DNA of 64,000 nt from Flaviflagellibacter sp963786225 (GCA_963786225.1 CAWAYQ010000017.1:1-64000), one strand, 5' to 3'. Numbered from the stretch's first letter, positions 32,464 through 42,142 are shown. Translations and numbers: made by a program. The notes: a model not told the origin generated them from the sequence alone.

Positions 32464-33524
32464 TCGTCGGTGAGGCCGGTGTCCTTCACCGGCACCGGCT
32501 TCAACGTACCCCCGCGCGTAGCGATCGGCACGATCATGTAGACCAGTATGACGCGGGCCACGTGGCAGGTCGTGACCAGCGCGACATCGATGCCGAGTGC
32601 GATCGTCAGCAAACCCATTTCCGCGACCCCGCCGGGGGCAAAGCCCAGCAGAAGCTGCGCCAGGCCGAAATCGGTCACCTTGGAACACAAAAACGCGGCC
32701 AGGATAGAAAGCAGGATCAGGCCGGTGCCCCAGATGAGCCCATGAATGAGCGCACTGCGGAAATGACTCCACTGCAGATCGACGAAACGTGCGCCGATAT
32801 AGGCCCCGAGGACGACCTGCACGACGTTGACCATGGAGGCCGGCGGCGAACTGTGGGTAATACCCATCAGATGCACGGCGGCGCTGACGAGGAGAGGCGC
32901 CAGGACTGCACCCGCAGGCATCCGCGTGACGCGGCCGAACACATACCCGACGATCCCGCATAGAGTGAGAATGGCAAGGCCGGACAGTTCGAGCGGAACG
33001 ACCGCAGGCGCCCCCGTACTGACGATCGGGCCGGCGAACAAGGACAGGATGAACGGTATCGACACGACCACCATCAGCACGCGGATCGAATGAATCAATC
33101 CGAGCAGCACAATGTTCGCCCCCATCGACGCGCCGACGAGGGTCAGATCGGCGAGGCCGCCGGGGATCGCGGAGAAGAAGGCCGTCGTGAGGTCGTACCC
33201 CGCGACGCGCCGGAAATAGAAAACACCGAACAGCGTGGCAACGACGAGATAGGCGGCAAGTATCGCCAGCACCGCCGGCCAGCGGGAAAGCTCGCTGAAG
33301 AGGGACGGCGTGAAGAAGCTGCCGAGCGAAACGCCGAGCACGGGCTGAAGGATCTCGCGAAACACCGTAGGCACATGCACATTCGCGATGAACTGCGAAG
33401 CCACCATGCAGATGATCAGTGAGCCGAGCATCCACGGCATGGGCGTGCCGAGAAACTGGAACAGCACGCCGCCTACGGCAGCGATGGCGAGTGTTTTCAG
33501 CGTGGCGAGAGCGGTCGATCCCAT
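32460..33524 (-). CDS. AbrB-family membrane protein (ammonia-monooxygenase-like duplication)
   Basis: 354 residues with about ten spans arranged as two repeats of the AbrB-duplication family. FQFLGTPMPWMLGSLI near residue 23 recurs as the later MPAGAVLAPLLVSAAVHLMG, and AIPGGLADLTLVGASMGANI recurs as APGGVAEMGLLTIALGIDVA. Although often named AbrB-type regulators, these are membrane proteins, probably transporters of organic compounds. It lies 3 bp after tam, at the end of the otn operon. Confidence 0.85.
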   Translation of the reverse strand: MGSTALATLKTLAIAAVGGVLFQFLGTPMPWMLGSLIICMVASQFIANVHVPTVFREILQPVLGVSLGSFFTPSLFSELSRWPAVLAILAAYLVVATLFGVFYFRRVAGYDLTTAFFSAIPGGLADLTLVGASMGANIVLLGLIHSIRVLMVVVSIPFILSLFAGPIVSTGAPAVVPLELSGLAILTLCGIVGYVFGRVTRMPAGAVLAPLLVSAAVHLMGITHSSPPASMVNVVQVVLGAYIGARFVDLQWSHFRSALIHGLIWGTGLILLSILAAFLCSKVTDFGLAQLLLGFAPGGVAEMGLLTIALGIDVALVTTCHVARVILVYMIVPIATRGGTLKPVPVKDTGLTDD

Positions 33525-33527
33525 GCT

Positions 33528-34295
33528 CTAGCGTGTCGCCACGATGAACAGCCTCGGAAAGGCAAGAAGCGTCCGCCCGTCCGGCTGGCTTGGATAGCTC
33601 TTTTCGATCAGTCGCCGATACTGAGCCAGGAATTCCGTCTTTTCGTCGGCATCGAGTTGAGCGAGGTAAGGCCTCAGCCGCGATCCGACGAACCAGTCGA
33701 CGATCGCATCGGCACCCTGCATGGGATGATTGTAGACGGTGCGCCAGATGTCCACGCGCGAACAGATGCCTGAAAGTGCGGCATAGTACTCGTTCGTCGA
33801 CAGGACATCGGTGTGCAAATCCTCGGCGGCCTTCATGCGGTCCGACCATGCACCCGACCGCGCCACTTCACGGATCGCGACATGGCTCGGCTCTGCCAGA
33901 TTGTCCGGCATCTGGATGGCGAGAGTTCCGCCCGGATTCAGATGTTCGATGAGGCGCGGAAAAAGCGTTTCGTGATTGTGCAGCCATTGCATCACGGCAT
34001 TCGAGAAGATCACGTCGTAGCCGCGCTCCGGATGCCAATCATCGATATTGCCCAGTTCGAACCTCGCTTCCGGCATTGCCTCCCGTGCCTGGGCGATCAT
34101 GTTCGGCGATGAATCCATGCCGGTGACGTTCGCGTCCGGATAACAATCGGCAAGGAGCTGCGTGGAATTTCCGGGCCCGCACCCGAGATCGATCACATCG
34201 CGGGGCGAAGTGTTCGGCACGGCGGCCAGAAGGTTGCGGGCGGGTCGCGTCCGTTCGTCCTCGAACTGCAAATATTGTGACGCCGACCAGTCCAT
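33528..34295 (-). CDS. tam: Trans-aconitate 2-methyltransferase
   Basis: 255 residues, full length for Tam. The N-terminal WSASQYLQFEDERTRPARNL is diagnostic. The SAM-binding motif DLGCGPGNSTQLL is near residue 40, NAVMQWLHNH near 100 and the late PRLFIVATR matches the family end. It methylates trans-aconitate, an aconitase by-product that inhibits the TCA cycle. It is 12 bp after otnC in a sugar-acid operon, an unexpected place, and may either act on a related acid or simply travel with the carboxylate genes. Confidence 0.9.
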   Translation of the reverse strand: MDWSASQYLQFEDERTRPARNLLAAVPNTSPRDVIDLGCGPGNSTQLLADCYPDANVTGMDSSPNMIAQAREAMPEARFELGNIDDWHPERGYDVIFSNAVMQWLHNHETLFPRLIEHLNPGGTLAIQMPDNLAEPSHVAIREVARSGAWSDRMKAAEDLHTDVLSTNEYYAALSGICSRVDIWRTVYNHPMQGADAIVDWFVGSRLRPYLAQLDADEKTEFLAQYRRLIEKSYPSQPDGRTLLAFPRLFIVATR

Positions 34296-34306
34296 TTGAA
34301 AGTGCC

Positions 34307-34942
34307 TTATCGAAGTGCGAACTTGGCTTCGAGCTCCGCGATCTGTTGTGGCGTCAGTTCGCGTATGTTCGCGCCGCGCAAGATGAGGGCGAGCTTTGCC
34401 GTCTCCTCGAGCTCTTCCGCGGCATAAACTGCGGACTCAAGATCCGGTCCCGCAACGACCGGACCGTGATTGGCGAGAAGGACCGCGGAATACCTGCCGC
34501 CCAGCGCGCGGATCAGTTCCCCCATGCGCGCCTCTCCCGGCGCGACGTAATCGACGAGCGGCACTTTTCCCACGCGCATCACCACATAAGGAGTGATCGG
34601 CGGGATGGCATTGGCGGGGTCGAGATCGGCGAGGCAGGAGAGCGCGGTCGCATAGGTCGAATGCAGATGCACGACGGCTTTCGTCGCGGGGCGTGTTTCG
34701 TAGAACGCCTGATGGAGGAAGACCTCCTTCGACGGTTTGTCGCCGGAAACATGGCGGCCGTCGCGATCGAGCTTGGATATGCGGCCGGCATCGAGAAAGC
34801 CGAGGCAGGAATTGGTCGGCGTGATCAGCATGCCGTCGTCGACGAGCGCGCTAATATTGCCCGCCGAGCCGACGGCGAAGCCGCGCGCGAAGAGCGACGT
34901 CGAGAGCTGGACCAGGGTCCGGCGAATGTCGTCTTCGCTCAC
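34307..34942 (-). CDS. otnC: 3-oxo-tetronate 4-phosphate decarboxylase (class II aldolase family)
   Basis: 211 residues of the class II aldolase/adducin fold. Zinc ligands are expected in VVHLHSTYA (near residue 93) and LLANHGPV (near 155), with GNISAL near the start. In the D-erythronate/L-threonate pathway OtnC decarboxylates 3-oxo-tetronate 4-phosphate to dihydroxyacetone phosphate. It overlaps otnK by 4 bp, which supports this over fuculose-phosphate aldolase. Confidence 0.85.
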   Translation of the reverse strand: MSEDDIRRTLVQLSTSLFARGFAVGSAGNISALVDDGMLITPTNSCLGFLDAGRISKLDRDGRHVSGDKPSKEVFLHQAFYETRPATKAVVHLHSTYATALSCLADLDPANAIPPITPYVVMRVGKVPLVDYVAPGEARMGELIRALGGRYSAVLLANHGPVVAGPDLESAVYAAEELEETAKLALILRGANIRELTPQQIAELEAKFALR

Positions 34943-36210
34943 ACCCGGCCCTCCATTGCCGCCAACGCCTTGTTGAAGAAATCGGGCGCGCCGAAATTCC
35001 CGGACTTCAGCGCAAGCGCGAGCGGTGCGCCGCTCTGCGCATAAAGAACCGGCACCCCAGGGTCGATCTCGGGCCCGATGGTCAGAGCTTCAAGCCCGAG
35101 GGCGCCGACGACGGCGCCCGACGTCTCGCCGCCGGCGACGACGAGCCGGCGGACTCCCGAATCGACCGACGCCTTCGCGAGATCCGAGAACAGTTTTTCG
35201 ATTGCCGACGCGACCTGATGACGTCCGTACTTGTCCTGCGCGGTCTTCACTTCGTCCGGACTGCCTGAGGAATAGACCAAAGGGGCCCTGCCCTCGTTGT
35301 CCCGAATGAAAGCGAGGAGGGACGGCACGCCGACACGCCCGTTCATCACATCGTCAACCCCCACGGGTCTCGACGGATGGCGTTGCGTATGGACCGCGAT
35401 CTGTTCGAGCGTCGCACCCGAGCAGCTTCCCGCCAGGACCGCCTCGGCGCCGGTGACGGCAATCCCGGCCGCGACATCGCCTTTGGCCTCGCCCCGGCGA
35501 ATGAAGTTTTCGGGCAGGCCGATCGCAATTCCGGAGCCGCCCGTCAGCAGCGGCGCCCCCGCACATGCCCGGCCGATTTCGACCAGATCCGCGTCGCTGA
35601 CCGCATCGGCGATGACGAGACGCTCGCCACGTTGCGCCGCCTCATCGAGCGCGGCACGGATCGTGACGGCGCCCTTCTCGATCGCCGCCAGCGAAACGAG
35701 GCCCACCGGCTCTGTCGCCTGGCGCGCGAGCCAGCGCCTGATGTCCGGATCGGTCATCGGGTTGAGCGGATGGTTCTGCAGCCCGGATTCGTTCAGAAGC
35801 CGGTCGCCGACGAAAAGGTGTCCCATATAGACGGTGCGCTTCATCGTCGGGAACGCCGGACAGGCGACGACACCGCTGACGCCCAGTTCGCGGGCAAGCG
35901 CCTCCGCGACCGGACCGATATTGCCTTCGGGCGTCGAGTCGAATGTCGAACAATATTTGAAGACGTACTGGCGGCAGCCCTGTTTGCGCAGCCATGCCAG
36001 CGCCTGAAGCGATTGGCGAACCGCATCCTCCGCCGGGATCGAGCGGGTTTTCAGCGAGATGACGCCGGCGTCGCAATCCGTGCCTACCGGACCTTGGGGA
36101 ACACCGAGATACTGAATGGTGCGCAGGCCGCCTTCGCCATGGCCGCGCGCAAGCGTATTTGCGATGTCGCTGGCGCCGGTAAAATCGTCAGCAATCACTC
36201 CCAGAAGCAT
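34939..36210 (-). CDS. otnK: 3-oxo-tetronate kinase
   Basis: 423 residues of the DUF1537 family. The N-terminal LLGVIADDFTGASDIANTL (sugar-acid binding) and C-terminal nucleotide-binding segments (GSCSGATLEQIA near 265, VAGGETSGAVVGAL near 355) are seen. It phosphorylates 3-oxo-tetronate at O4 before OtnC decarboxylates it. Its operon partners otnC and the nearby otnI confirm the pathway type, although erythronate versus threonate stereochemistry cannot be told. Confidence 0.9.
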   Translation of the reverse strand: MLLGVIADDFTGASDIANTLARGHGEGGLRTIQYLGVPQGPVGTDCDAGVISLKTRSIPAEDAVRQSLQALAWLRKQGCRQYVFKYCSTFDSTPEGNIGPVAEALARELGVSGVVACPAFPTMKRTVYMGHLFVGDRLLNESGLQNHPLNPMTDPDIRRWLARQATEPVGLVSLAAIEKGAVTIRAALDEAAQRGERLVIADAVSDADLVEIGRACAGAPLLTGGSGIAIGLPENFIRRGEAKGDVAAGIAVTGAEAVLAGSCSGATLEQIAVHTQRHPSRPVGVDDVMNGRVGVPSLLAFIRDNEGRAPLVYSSGSPDEVKTAQDKYGRHQVASAIEKLFSDLAKASVDSGVRRLVVAGGETSGAVVGALGLEALTIGPEIDPGVPVLYAQSGAPLALALKSGNFGAPDFFNKALAAMEGRV

Positions 36211-36227
36211 TTTACTTTCCTGCCGGC

Positions 36228-36890
36228 TCAGCCGGCGACGAGGCGGCGGATCTTTGCGACGGCCGCGTCCGGACTCGTGAGGACCGGGATCGATGTCTTC
36301 TCGCGCGCCGCCTTGGCCGCGCGTGACGTCGAGAAATGCGCGAGAACCAGCGCATCGAAGCCTTTCAGCTCCGCCGCCTGCTCCGCGACGAGACGATTGT
36401 GCGTATCCTCGTCGCCCTTCCGCAATGCGACTATTGCAGGCTCCACGACAAAGGTCGTAAGCCGCGCAGCATCTGCGCGGCGCCGCGCTTCGTCGGCGAA
36501 CTCGTCTTCCATCGTCTGGCGCGCGGGCGGGAATGTCGCGATCATCGCGATGTTGGACCCGCGATCCATCGCGCTTTCGAACATCGCCTCATTCGGCTTC
36601 AGCACCGGGATGTCGAGCAGGCTCGCGGCCTTGTCGATGGCGCCCCCGAACGCCGAACAGGTGAACAGGATACCGTCCGACCCGATCATCTTGGCGTAGC
36701 GCGCGAGCGCGACGATGCGCTCGGTGAGGACTTCGTCGACATCGGGTACGGCCGCACGATCGGGCGATAGGCTATAATCCATGATGTCGACAGGCTCGGC
36801 GTCGGACCAGCCTGCTTCGAAGGCCAGCCGGATCGGGTCGACGGCGATGGGGGTCGCGTGAATGAGCGCGATACGCGGTCTCTTTGCCAT
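36228..36890 (-). CDS. Asp/Glu racemase superfamily protein lacking one catalytic cysteine
   Basis: 220 residues from ATG 36890. Two-lobed Asp/Glu/hydantoin racemase fold: IALIHATPIAVDP at the start, FTCSAFGG with Cys78 near the first active site, and LAHFSTSR where the second catalytic cysteine is normally found (His185 instead). Such one-cysteine members can act as decarboxylases, isomerases or lyases rather than racemases. It is 18 bp before otnK and directly follows the ABC ATPase gene, so it probably acts on the imported acid. Confidence 0.75.
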   Translation of the reverse strand: MAKRPRIALIHATPIAVDPIRLAFEAGWSDAEPVDIMDYSLSPDRAAVPDVDEVLTERIVALARYAKMIGSDGILFTCSAFGGAIDKAASLLDIPVLKPNEAMFESAMDRGSNIAMIATFPPARQTMEDEFADEARRRADAARLTTFVVEPAIVALRKGDEDTHNRLVAEQAAELKGFDALVLAHFSTSRAAKAAREKTSIPVLTSPDAAVAKIRRLVAG

Positions 36891-36895
36891 TGGGT

Positions 36896-37972
36896 TCAGG
36901 CTTGTGCGCGCGGGAAGATCCACACGCTTTCTGGAGGGAACTCGACCCAGACCGGTCCGGGTGACAATTCTTTTGCGCCGTGGGCTTTGACCGCGAAATC
37001 GCCGCGCCGCACGCGATATTCCCAATGCGCGCCGAGATAGACGCTGTCGTCGAGATTCATCTGCAAACGGTTCGCTCCCGGCTCCTTGCCAACCGTGACC
37101 TGCTCGACGCGAATAACGGCCTGCGCATCGCTCTTCGGCTTGAGGCCCGTGCGGTCGCGCACCGTGCCCTTCAGCTCCCAGTCCTCGCCGCCGATGACGG
37201 CCTCGTCGCCCGAGATCGATTTCAGGGATCCGCGCGCGATGTTGTTCGCGCCGAGGAAGTCGGCCGTATAGAACGAAGTTGGGTTTGTATAAATTTGGTG
37301 CGGCGCGCCTTCCTGCACGATCACGCCATCCTTCAGCAGAAGAATGTGATCGGCCGCGGCAAGCGCCTCGGACTGGTCGTGCGTGACGAGGATCGCGCAG
37401 ATTTCGAGTTCGAGAATGAGTTTCCGGATCCAGTACCGCGCTTCCTCGCGAAGCTTCGCGTCGAGGTTCGACAGCGGCTCGTCGAGCAGAAGAACGCGCG
37501 GTTCATAAACGAGAGCGCGGCAGATCGCGACGCGCTGCTGCTGGCCGCCGGAAAGCTGGCTCGGGAAACGATCCGCGAGATGGCCCAGGCCCATTCGTTC
37601 CAGAATCGCATCGACGCGCTTGACCATATCGGCCGAGCTGACGCCGCGAAGCTTGAGGCCGTAGCCGACATTCTCGCGCACGGTCCGGTGCGGCCAGAGC
37701 GCGTAGGACTGGAAGACGAGCCCGATATTGCGCTGCTCGGGCGGCAGGGCGATGCCCTTCGTGCTGTCGAGCGCAATCTTGTCGCCGATCTTGATCTGGC
37801 CGATCTCCGGCACTTCAAGACCCGCGATGCAGCGCAGGAGCGTGGTCTTGCCGCTGCCCGACGCGCCGAGAAGCGCCACGATCGAGCCGCGTTCGGCCGA
37901 GAAGCTGGCGCCTTTGAGGATGTGCAGGCCGCCCAGCCATTTCTGAACATCTGTACAGACGAGCTCAATCAT
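36896..37972 (-). CDS. ABC transporter ATP-binding protein (Fe3+/polyamine/thiamine-type importer)
   Basis: 358 residues. Walker A is GASGSGKTTLLR near residue 37, the signature LSGGQQQRVAI near 135 and Walker B VLLLDEPLSNLDA near 158. A C-terminal TOBE-like regulatory domain begins near 240. It pairs with the fused permease (8-bp overlap) and the upstream binding protein. Family members import Fe(III), polyamines, thiamine or phosphonates; here catabolic neighbours suggest an organic acid such as erythronate or threonate. Confidence 0.9.
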   Translation of the reverse strand: MIELVCTDVQKWLGGLHILKGASFSAERGSIVALLGASGSGKTTLLRCIAGLEVPEIGQIKIGDKIALDSTKGIALPPEQRNIGLVFQSYALWPHRTVRENVGYGLKLRGVSSADMVKRVDAILERMGLGHLADRFPSQLSGGQQQRVAICRALVYEPRVLLLDEPLSNLDAKLREEARYWIRKLILELEICAILVTHDQSEALAAADHILLLKDGVIVQEGAPHQIYTNPTSFYTADFLGANNIARGSLKSISGDEAVIGGEDWELKGTVRDRTGLKPKSDAQAVIRVEQVTVGKEPGANRLQMNLDDSVYLGAHWEYRVRRGDFAVKAHGAKELSPGPVWVEFPPESVWIFPRAQA

Positions 37973-39713
37973 GGATTCGTGCTCCGAGACGCAGCGCCAG
38001 AGCGAGGCCGACGGCTGTCAAAATAACGCTGATGAAGGCAAGCGCGGCGATCTGATCCATGTTGCCGGTCTGGAGCAGCGACACCATCAGCGAGCCGATG
38101 ACTTCGGTACCCGCGCTCATCAGATAAACGCCGGTCGCATATTCGCGCAGGAAGATGATCATGATGAGCGCCCAGGCCCCGGCGAGACCGGGCCGGACGA
38201 TCGGGATCACGACGTCGCGCCAGGTACGGCCGATCGTGGCGCCGGATGTGCGCGCGGATTCTTCGAGTTCGGGGGCGACCTGGATCAGAGTGCCCTGCAG
38301 CAGCCGCAGCCCGTAGGAGAGGCCGACGACGACATAGGCCACGAACAGGGCCACAAGTGTAGGCCGCAGAGGCGTCAGGAACGGTACGAACAGGAACACC
38401 CAGAAGAAAGCAAGACCGATGACGAGGCCAGGCAAAGCGCGCGGCAGCAGCACGATGTAATCGAGCACCGTGTTCGAGAAGCCGCGGTTCCGATGCCCCG
38501 CGAGGCCGACGACAAGATAGATGGCGATCGCGACCGCGCCGCCGACGACCGAAAGCAGGATCGTATTGACGATGCTGCGATAGAGGCTGGCGACGTCGAG
38601 GAGATGCCGGAAATTCTGCAGCGTCACCTGATCCAGCAGGTTGACGCCGACGCCCCAGGCATTGACGAACGCCCGGAGCGTGATGCCGCCAATGGGCAGA
38701 ACGACCGAAACGAAAAGCCACAGAGTGATGAAGGACAGCGCAATGAGCTGACCTTTGCGGCCGAGCTTAAGTGGCGTCGCGCGCGCGCCCTTGCCGCCGA
38801 CCGCCGCGTACCGGCGGCTGTTTCTCAGCAGCCGGCGCTGGAAATAGACGAGCGGCAGAGTGATCAGGATAAGCACCACCGCAACGACCGCCATCAGTTG
38901 ATAGGTCGGAACGCCCATCAGCGTCGTCAGCTTGTAGATGTAGGTCGTCAACACGATGATGCCGTTCGGATCGCCGAGCACGAGCGGGATGCCGAAGGTC
39001 TCGAAGCCGAGAAGAAGATTGAGCGCCGCCGCGAAAATCAGCGCGGGCAGGACCATGGGTAGCGTGACGTCGCGTGACACGCGCCAGACGCTCGCCCCCG
39101 TCGTGCGCGCCGCCTCTTCCAAATCGGAGGGCAGGTTGCGCATCGCCGACGAGACATAGAGATAGACGTGCGGCACGTGACTCAGCCCGGCGATCAGGAT
39201 GAGACCGGCGAGCGAATAGAGATTCCACGGCAGAAAGCCGAGAGCGTCGCGAACAAAGATCGACACGAAGCCCGACGGACCGACCGAGACCGTGTAGCCG
39301 AAGGCCAGCACGATCGACGAAATAAACATCGGCACCAGAACGAAAACTTCCAGCGCATTGCGGAATTTCAGATCGGTGCGCGTGACGAGGAAGGCGAGAA
39401 GGCTGCCGAGCGGCACGGACACCGCGACCATGCCAAATGCGAAGACGGTGGTTGTCCAGAGCGCCTGATAGAATGTCGGGTCCGTCAGTACGTAGCGGTA
39501 GGCGGACAGGCTGAGCTGGGAGCGCGGGCTGAAGAAGGCGCCGTCCAGGAAGCTCTGATAGACGATCAGGCCGACCGGCGCGAGAACCGCCAGCGCCAGA
39601 ATCCCGATGACGAGAACGCGGAAAAGCCTTGCGTCCCCGATTAAGCGCGGCCGTCGACCGCCGGGAACCGGAAGTTCCTGCGATGCAATATCTGAAGATG
39701 CAGTGACGGCCAT
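37965..39713 (-). CDS. ABC transporter permease, two fused permease domains
   Basis: 582 residues from ATG 39713, with about twelve membrane spans in two repeats of the binding-protein-dependent permease domain. Each has an EAA-type loop (LEEAARTTGASVWRVSRDV near 215, LEESARTSGATIGRTWRDV near 500). This FbpB-like fusion serves as the whole membrane channel. It follows the solute-binding protein and overlaps the ATPase. Confidence 0.9.
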   Translation of the reverse strand: MAVTASSDIASQELPVPGGRRPRLIGDARLFRVLVIGILALAVLAPVGLIVYQSFLDGAFFSPRSQLSLSAYRYVLTDPTFYQALWTTTVFAFGMVAVSVPLGSLLAFLVTRTDLKFRNALEVFVLVPMFISSIVLAFGYTVSVGPSGFVSIFVRDALGFLPWNLYSLAGLILIAGLSHVPHVYLYVSSAMRNLPSDLEEAARTTGASVWRVSRDVTLPMVLPALIFAAALNLLLGFETFGIPLVLGDPNGIIVLTTYIYKLTTLMGVPTYQLMAVVAVVLILITLPLVYFQRRLLRNSRRYAAVGGKGARATPLKLGRKGQLIALSFITLWLFVSVVLPIGGITLRAFVNAWGVGVNLLDQVTLQNFRHLLDVASLYRSIVNTILLSVVGGAVAIAIYLVVGLAGHRNRGFSNTVLDYIVLLPRALPGLVIGLAFFWVFLFVPFLTPLRPTLVALFVAYVVVGLSYGLRLLQGTLIQVAPELEESARTSGATIGRTWRDVVIPIVRPGLAGAWALIMIIFLREYATGVYLMSAGTEVIGSLMVSLLQTGNMDQIAALAFISVILTAVGLALALRLGARIHD

Positions 39714-39781
39714 GAGGTGAGTATCGCCTTCCGCGAAATGGAACTGCCTGCGGCGCGGGGCGCCGCAGGCAGGTTTCAGGA

Positions 39782-40858
39782 TCAGTTGCCCGTTGTGGCA
39801 GCTTTCCATTCCTTGAAGAAGGCGACGCGCTTCTCTGGCTTCATGTATACAAGAAGGCCTTCGTCGACCGCGATCGGCTTCAGTTTCCCGCCGACGCGCT
39901 CGTTCAGCGTGTCGATGTTGAAGCCGCCCGTCACGTCCTTACGAACGGAGGGCATGCCGCCCGCCGCGATCGCATCCTGACCTTCCTTCGACAGCATGAA
40001 ATCGAGGAAGAGCTTGGCCGCGTTGGGATGAGGCGCGCCCTTGGTCATCAGGACCAGACGCGAAAACGCCGCGGTGTAATCGTCGCCGAAGGCAACGCCG
40101 AGATTGGGGGTCTTCTTGACCCAGTCGAGGGCGTAGGAGCCGATCACGTTGATTGCGATCACGTTCTCGCCGGACACCACAGTTTCCTTCATGCCGCCGG
40201 AGCTCGAATAGGTCTTCACACCGTTCTTGCCCATGGCCTTGGCGAGGTCCCAGAAGTCCTTCGTGCTCCGGTCATCGTTGGTGTGATGCAGGAAACCGGT
40301 GCCGCTCTTTTCGGGATCGAAGGTCGCGACCTTGCCCCTCAGTTCGGCGGAATTGTCGTTGAGGAACTTGATGAGGTCGGCGCGGGTCTTCGGGATACGG
40401 TCGGCCGGCAGCGCCTTGGTGTTGAAGATCATGCCGATCGGCTCGACAGTCGACGCGTAGAGCGTGTCCTTGTAGTTCGCCCAGGTCGGGATATTGCCCA
40501 CTTCCACCGACTTGTATGGAGCGGCATAGCCGTCGGTGACGAGCGTCATCTGCTGGTCCATCGCCGAACTCCAGACGATGTCCGCCGTGACCTGGCCCGC
40601 GGCCGCTTCCGAAATGGTGCGATTGTAGGCGCCGTTGGTGCCGAGGTCGTTCCACTCGACCTTCAGGCCGTATTTGGCCTTGAACGCTTCGAGGAATTTC
40701 TGCGCCTGCTCGGCGTCCGTCGAGGTGTAAACCGTGACGGTGCCTTCCTTCTTCGCCGCCTCGACGAGAGCGGCGTCCTGCGCGGAAACGGACCCTGCGG
40801 CCGCGCCTACAAAAGCTACAGCGGCCAGAAGCCTGGCGGCGATGTTCAATTTGGACAT
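39782..40858 (-). CDS. ABC transporter solute-binding protein, AfuA/FbpA-like
   Basis: 358 residues from ATG 40858, with GGAGGG 7 nt upstream. A signal peptide of about 27 residues ends at SVSAQ. The mature part starts with the EAAKKEGTVTVYTSTD pattern of the iron/2-aminoethylphosphonate/sugar-phosphate binding family, and AADIVWSSAMDQ-like sequence follows near 95. The tyrosine pair used for ferric ion in true FbpA is not obvious, in line with an organic ligand. It heads the operon that runs through otnK, otnC, tam and the AbrB gene. Confidence 0.88.
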   Translation of the reverse strand: MSKLNIAARLLAAVAFVGAAAGSVSAQDAALVEAAKKEGTVTVYTSTDAEQAQKFLEAFKAKYGLKVEWNDLGTNGAYNRTISEAAAGQVTADIVWSSAMDQQMTLVTDGYAAPYKSVEVGNIPTWANYKDTLYASTVEPIGMIFNTKALPADRIPKTRADLIKFLNDNSAELRGKVATFDPEKSGTGFLHHTNDDRSTKDFWDLAKAMGKNGVKTYSSSGGMKETVVSGENVIAINVIGSYALDWVKKTPNLGVAFGDDYTAAFSRLVLMTKGAPHPNAAKLFLDFMLSKEGQDAIAAGGMPSVRKDVTGGFNIDTLNERVGGKLKPIAVDEGLLVYMKPEKRVAFFKEWKAATTGN

Positions 40859-40992
40859 TTTATGTCCCTCCATAAATTAGTTTACCGCTCTCTGACGGCT
40901 TGCTCCGGGTTTCCGGCGCCTTTCAGACTTGCATTCCAGATTGGCTTTAACAAGAGTAAAAGCCACACGTGCGACGTCGGCGCTGGCAGCGT

Positions 40993-42060
40993 TTACGCCC
41001 GCGCCGCCGTCGCCTCGGCCACGAGTTTGCCGAAGGCGGCCGTTCCGACATTGCCCCCAAGATCGGCGGTGCGAGTTTTGGGGTTCTGCAGGACGTCGTC
41101 AATGGCCGCGTCCATCGCGGCGCCGGCCTTGAGGTAGGCGACATTGTTCCGGTGCTCGCCGAGCCAGGTCAGCATCATGGCCGCCGACAGGATCAGCGAG
41201 ATCGGATTGGCCTTGTCCTGCCCCTGAATGTCGGGAGCCGAGCCGTGCTGGGCCTGGGCGCAGACCAAAGTTTCGTTTGCATTGATCGAGCCCGCGAGGC
41301 CGAGGCCGCCCGAGAGTTCGCTCGCGAGGTCCGACAGGATATCGGAATAGAAGTTGGTCGCGACGATCACGTCGAATTGCGAGGGATTCCGCACCAGGTG
41401 AGCGGCCATGGCGTCGATAATGCGGTCATCCAGAGCGACCTCGGGAAACTCTTTGGCGACGGCCCTGACATGCTGCATGAAGAAATTATCAGTGATGCGG
41501 AAATTGTTGGCTTTGTGAACCGCCGTCACCTTCTTCCCGCGACGCATGGCGAGCTCGAACGCTTGCCGGGCGATACGCTCGCAGCCTTTCGACGTGAGCT
41601 TTCTCATCGAGATGGCAACGTCCGGCGTCGGCATGAATTCACCGAGGCCCATGAACATGTTGCGGTCGGGATAAAACCCTTCCGTGGCCTCGCGCATGAT
41701 CACGAGATCCATCTTTTTACAGCCAAGCCCGAGAAACTCGCGTGTCCGCGCCGGGCGCACGTTCGCGTACAGATCCAGTTTCACGCGGAAGCCGGCCGAT
41801 ATGTTGACGCCGCCCTGTTCGACCGGCGGATAGTCCATGTGCGATTGCGGACCGAGAAGCACGCCGTCATAGGTCTTGGCCCGTTCCAGGACTTCCGGCC
41901 GCAAGGTCGTGCCGTACTTTTCCAGGCTGGGGAAACCCGCATCCTCGTAATCGAAGCTCAGGCCGAGGCCGAACGCCTTATCGGCGGCATTGAGGACATC
42001 CATCGTAGCGGATGTGATTTCGGGACCGATGCCGTCAGCCGGCAGAACCATGATGCGCAT
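40993..42060 (-). CDS. Isocitrate/isopropylmalate-type beta-decarboxylating dehydrogenase
   Basis: 355 residues from ATG 42060, with GGAGG 5 nt upstream. The family motifs are LPADGIGPEI at the start, KLDLYANVRPARTRE near 95, MREATEGFY near 120, HKANNFRITDNF near 183, TNFYSDILSDLASEL near 232 and HGSAPDIQGQDKANPIS near 270. It oxidises a 2-hydroxy acid with NAD and usually decarboxylates it; tartrate, malate or threonate-like substrates are plausible. It is about 30% like the enzyme at 8222-9292 by eye, so it is not a recent duplicate. It lies 135 bp downstream of the ABC operon start and may have its own promoter. Confidence 0.85.
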   Translation of the reverse strand: MRIMVLPADGIGPEITSATMDVLNAADKAFGLGLSFDYEDAGFPSLEKYGTTLRPEVLERAKTYDGVLLGPQSHMDYPPVEQGGVNISAGFRVKLDLYANVRPARTREFLGLGCKKMDLVIMREATEGFYPDRNMFMGLGEFMPTPDVAISMRKLTSKGCERIARQAFELAMRRGKKVTAVHKANNFRITDNFFMQHVRAVAKEFPEVALDDRIIDAMAAHLVRNPSQFDVIVATNFYSDILSDLASELSGGLGLAGSINANETLVCAQAQHGSAPDIQGQDKANPISLILSAAMMLTWLGEHRNNVAYLKAGAAMDAAIDDVLQNPKTRTADLGGNVGTAAFGKLVAEATAARA

Positions 42061-42142
42061 ATTTGCCTCCACAGAGCCCCCAACCGGGCCTTGGAAAGCT
42101 AATTGGCTTTTTTCGCTCTAATATGCAATTGGGAAAAAGTTA

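Noticed and set aside
42096..42113. AAAGC-n6-GCTTTTTT as a terminator
   Set aside because: The stem is only 5 bp, AT-rich, and oriented toward no upstream plus-strand gene.
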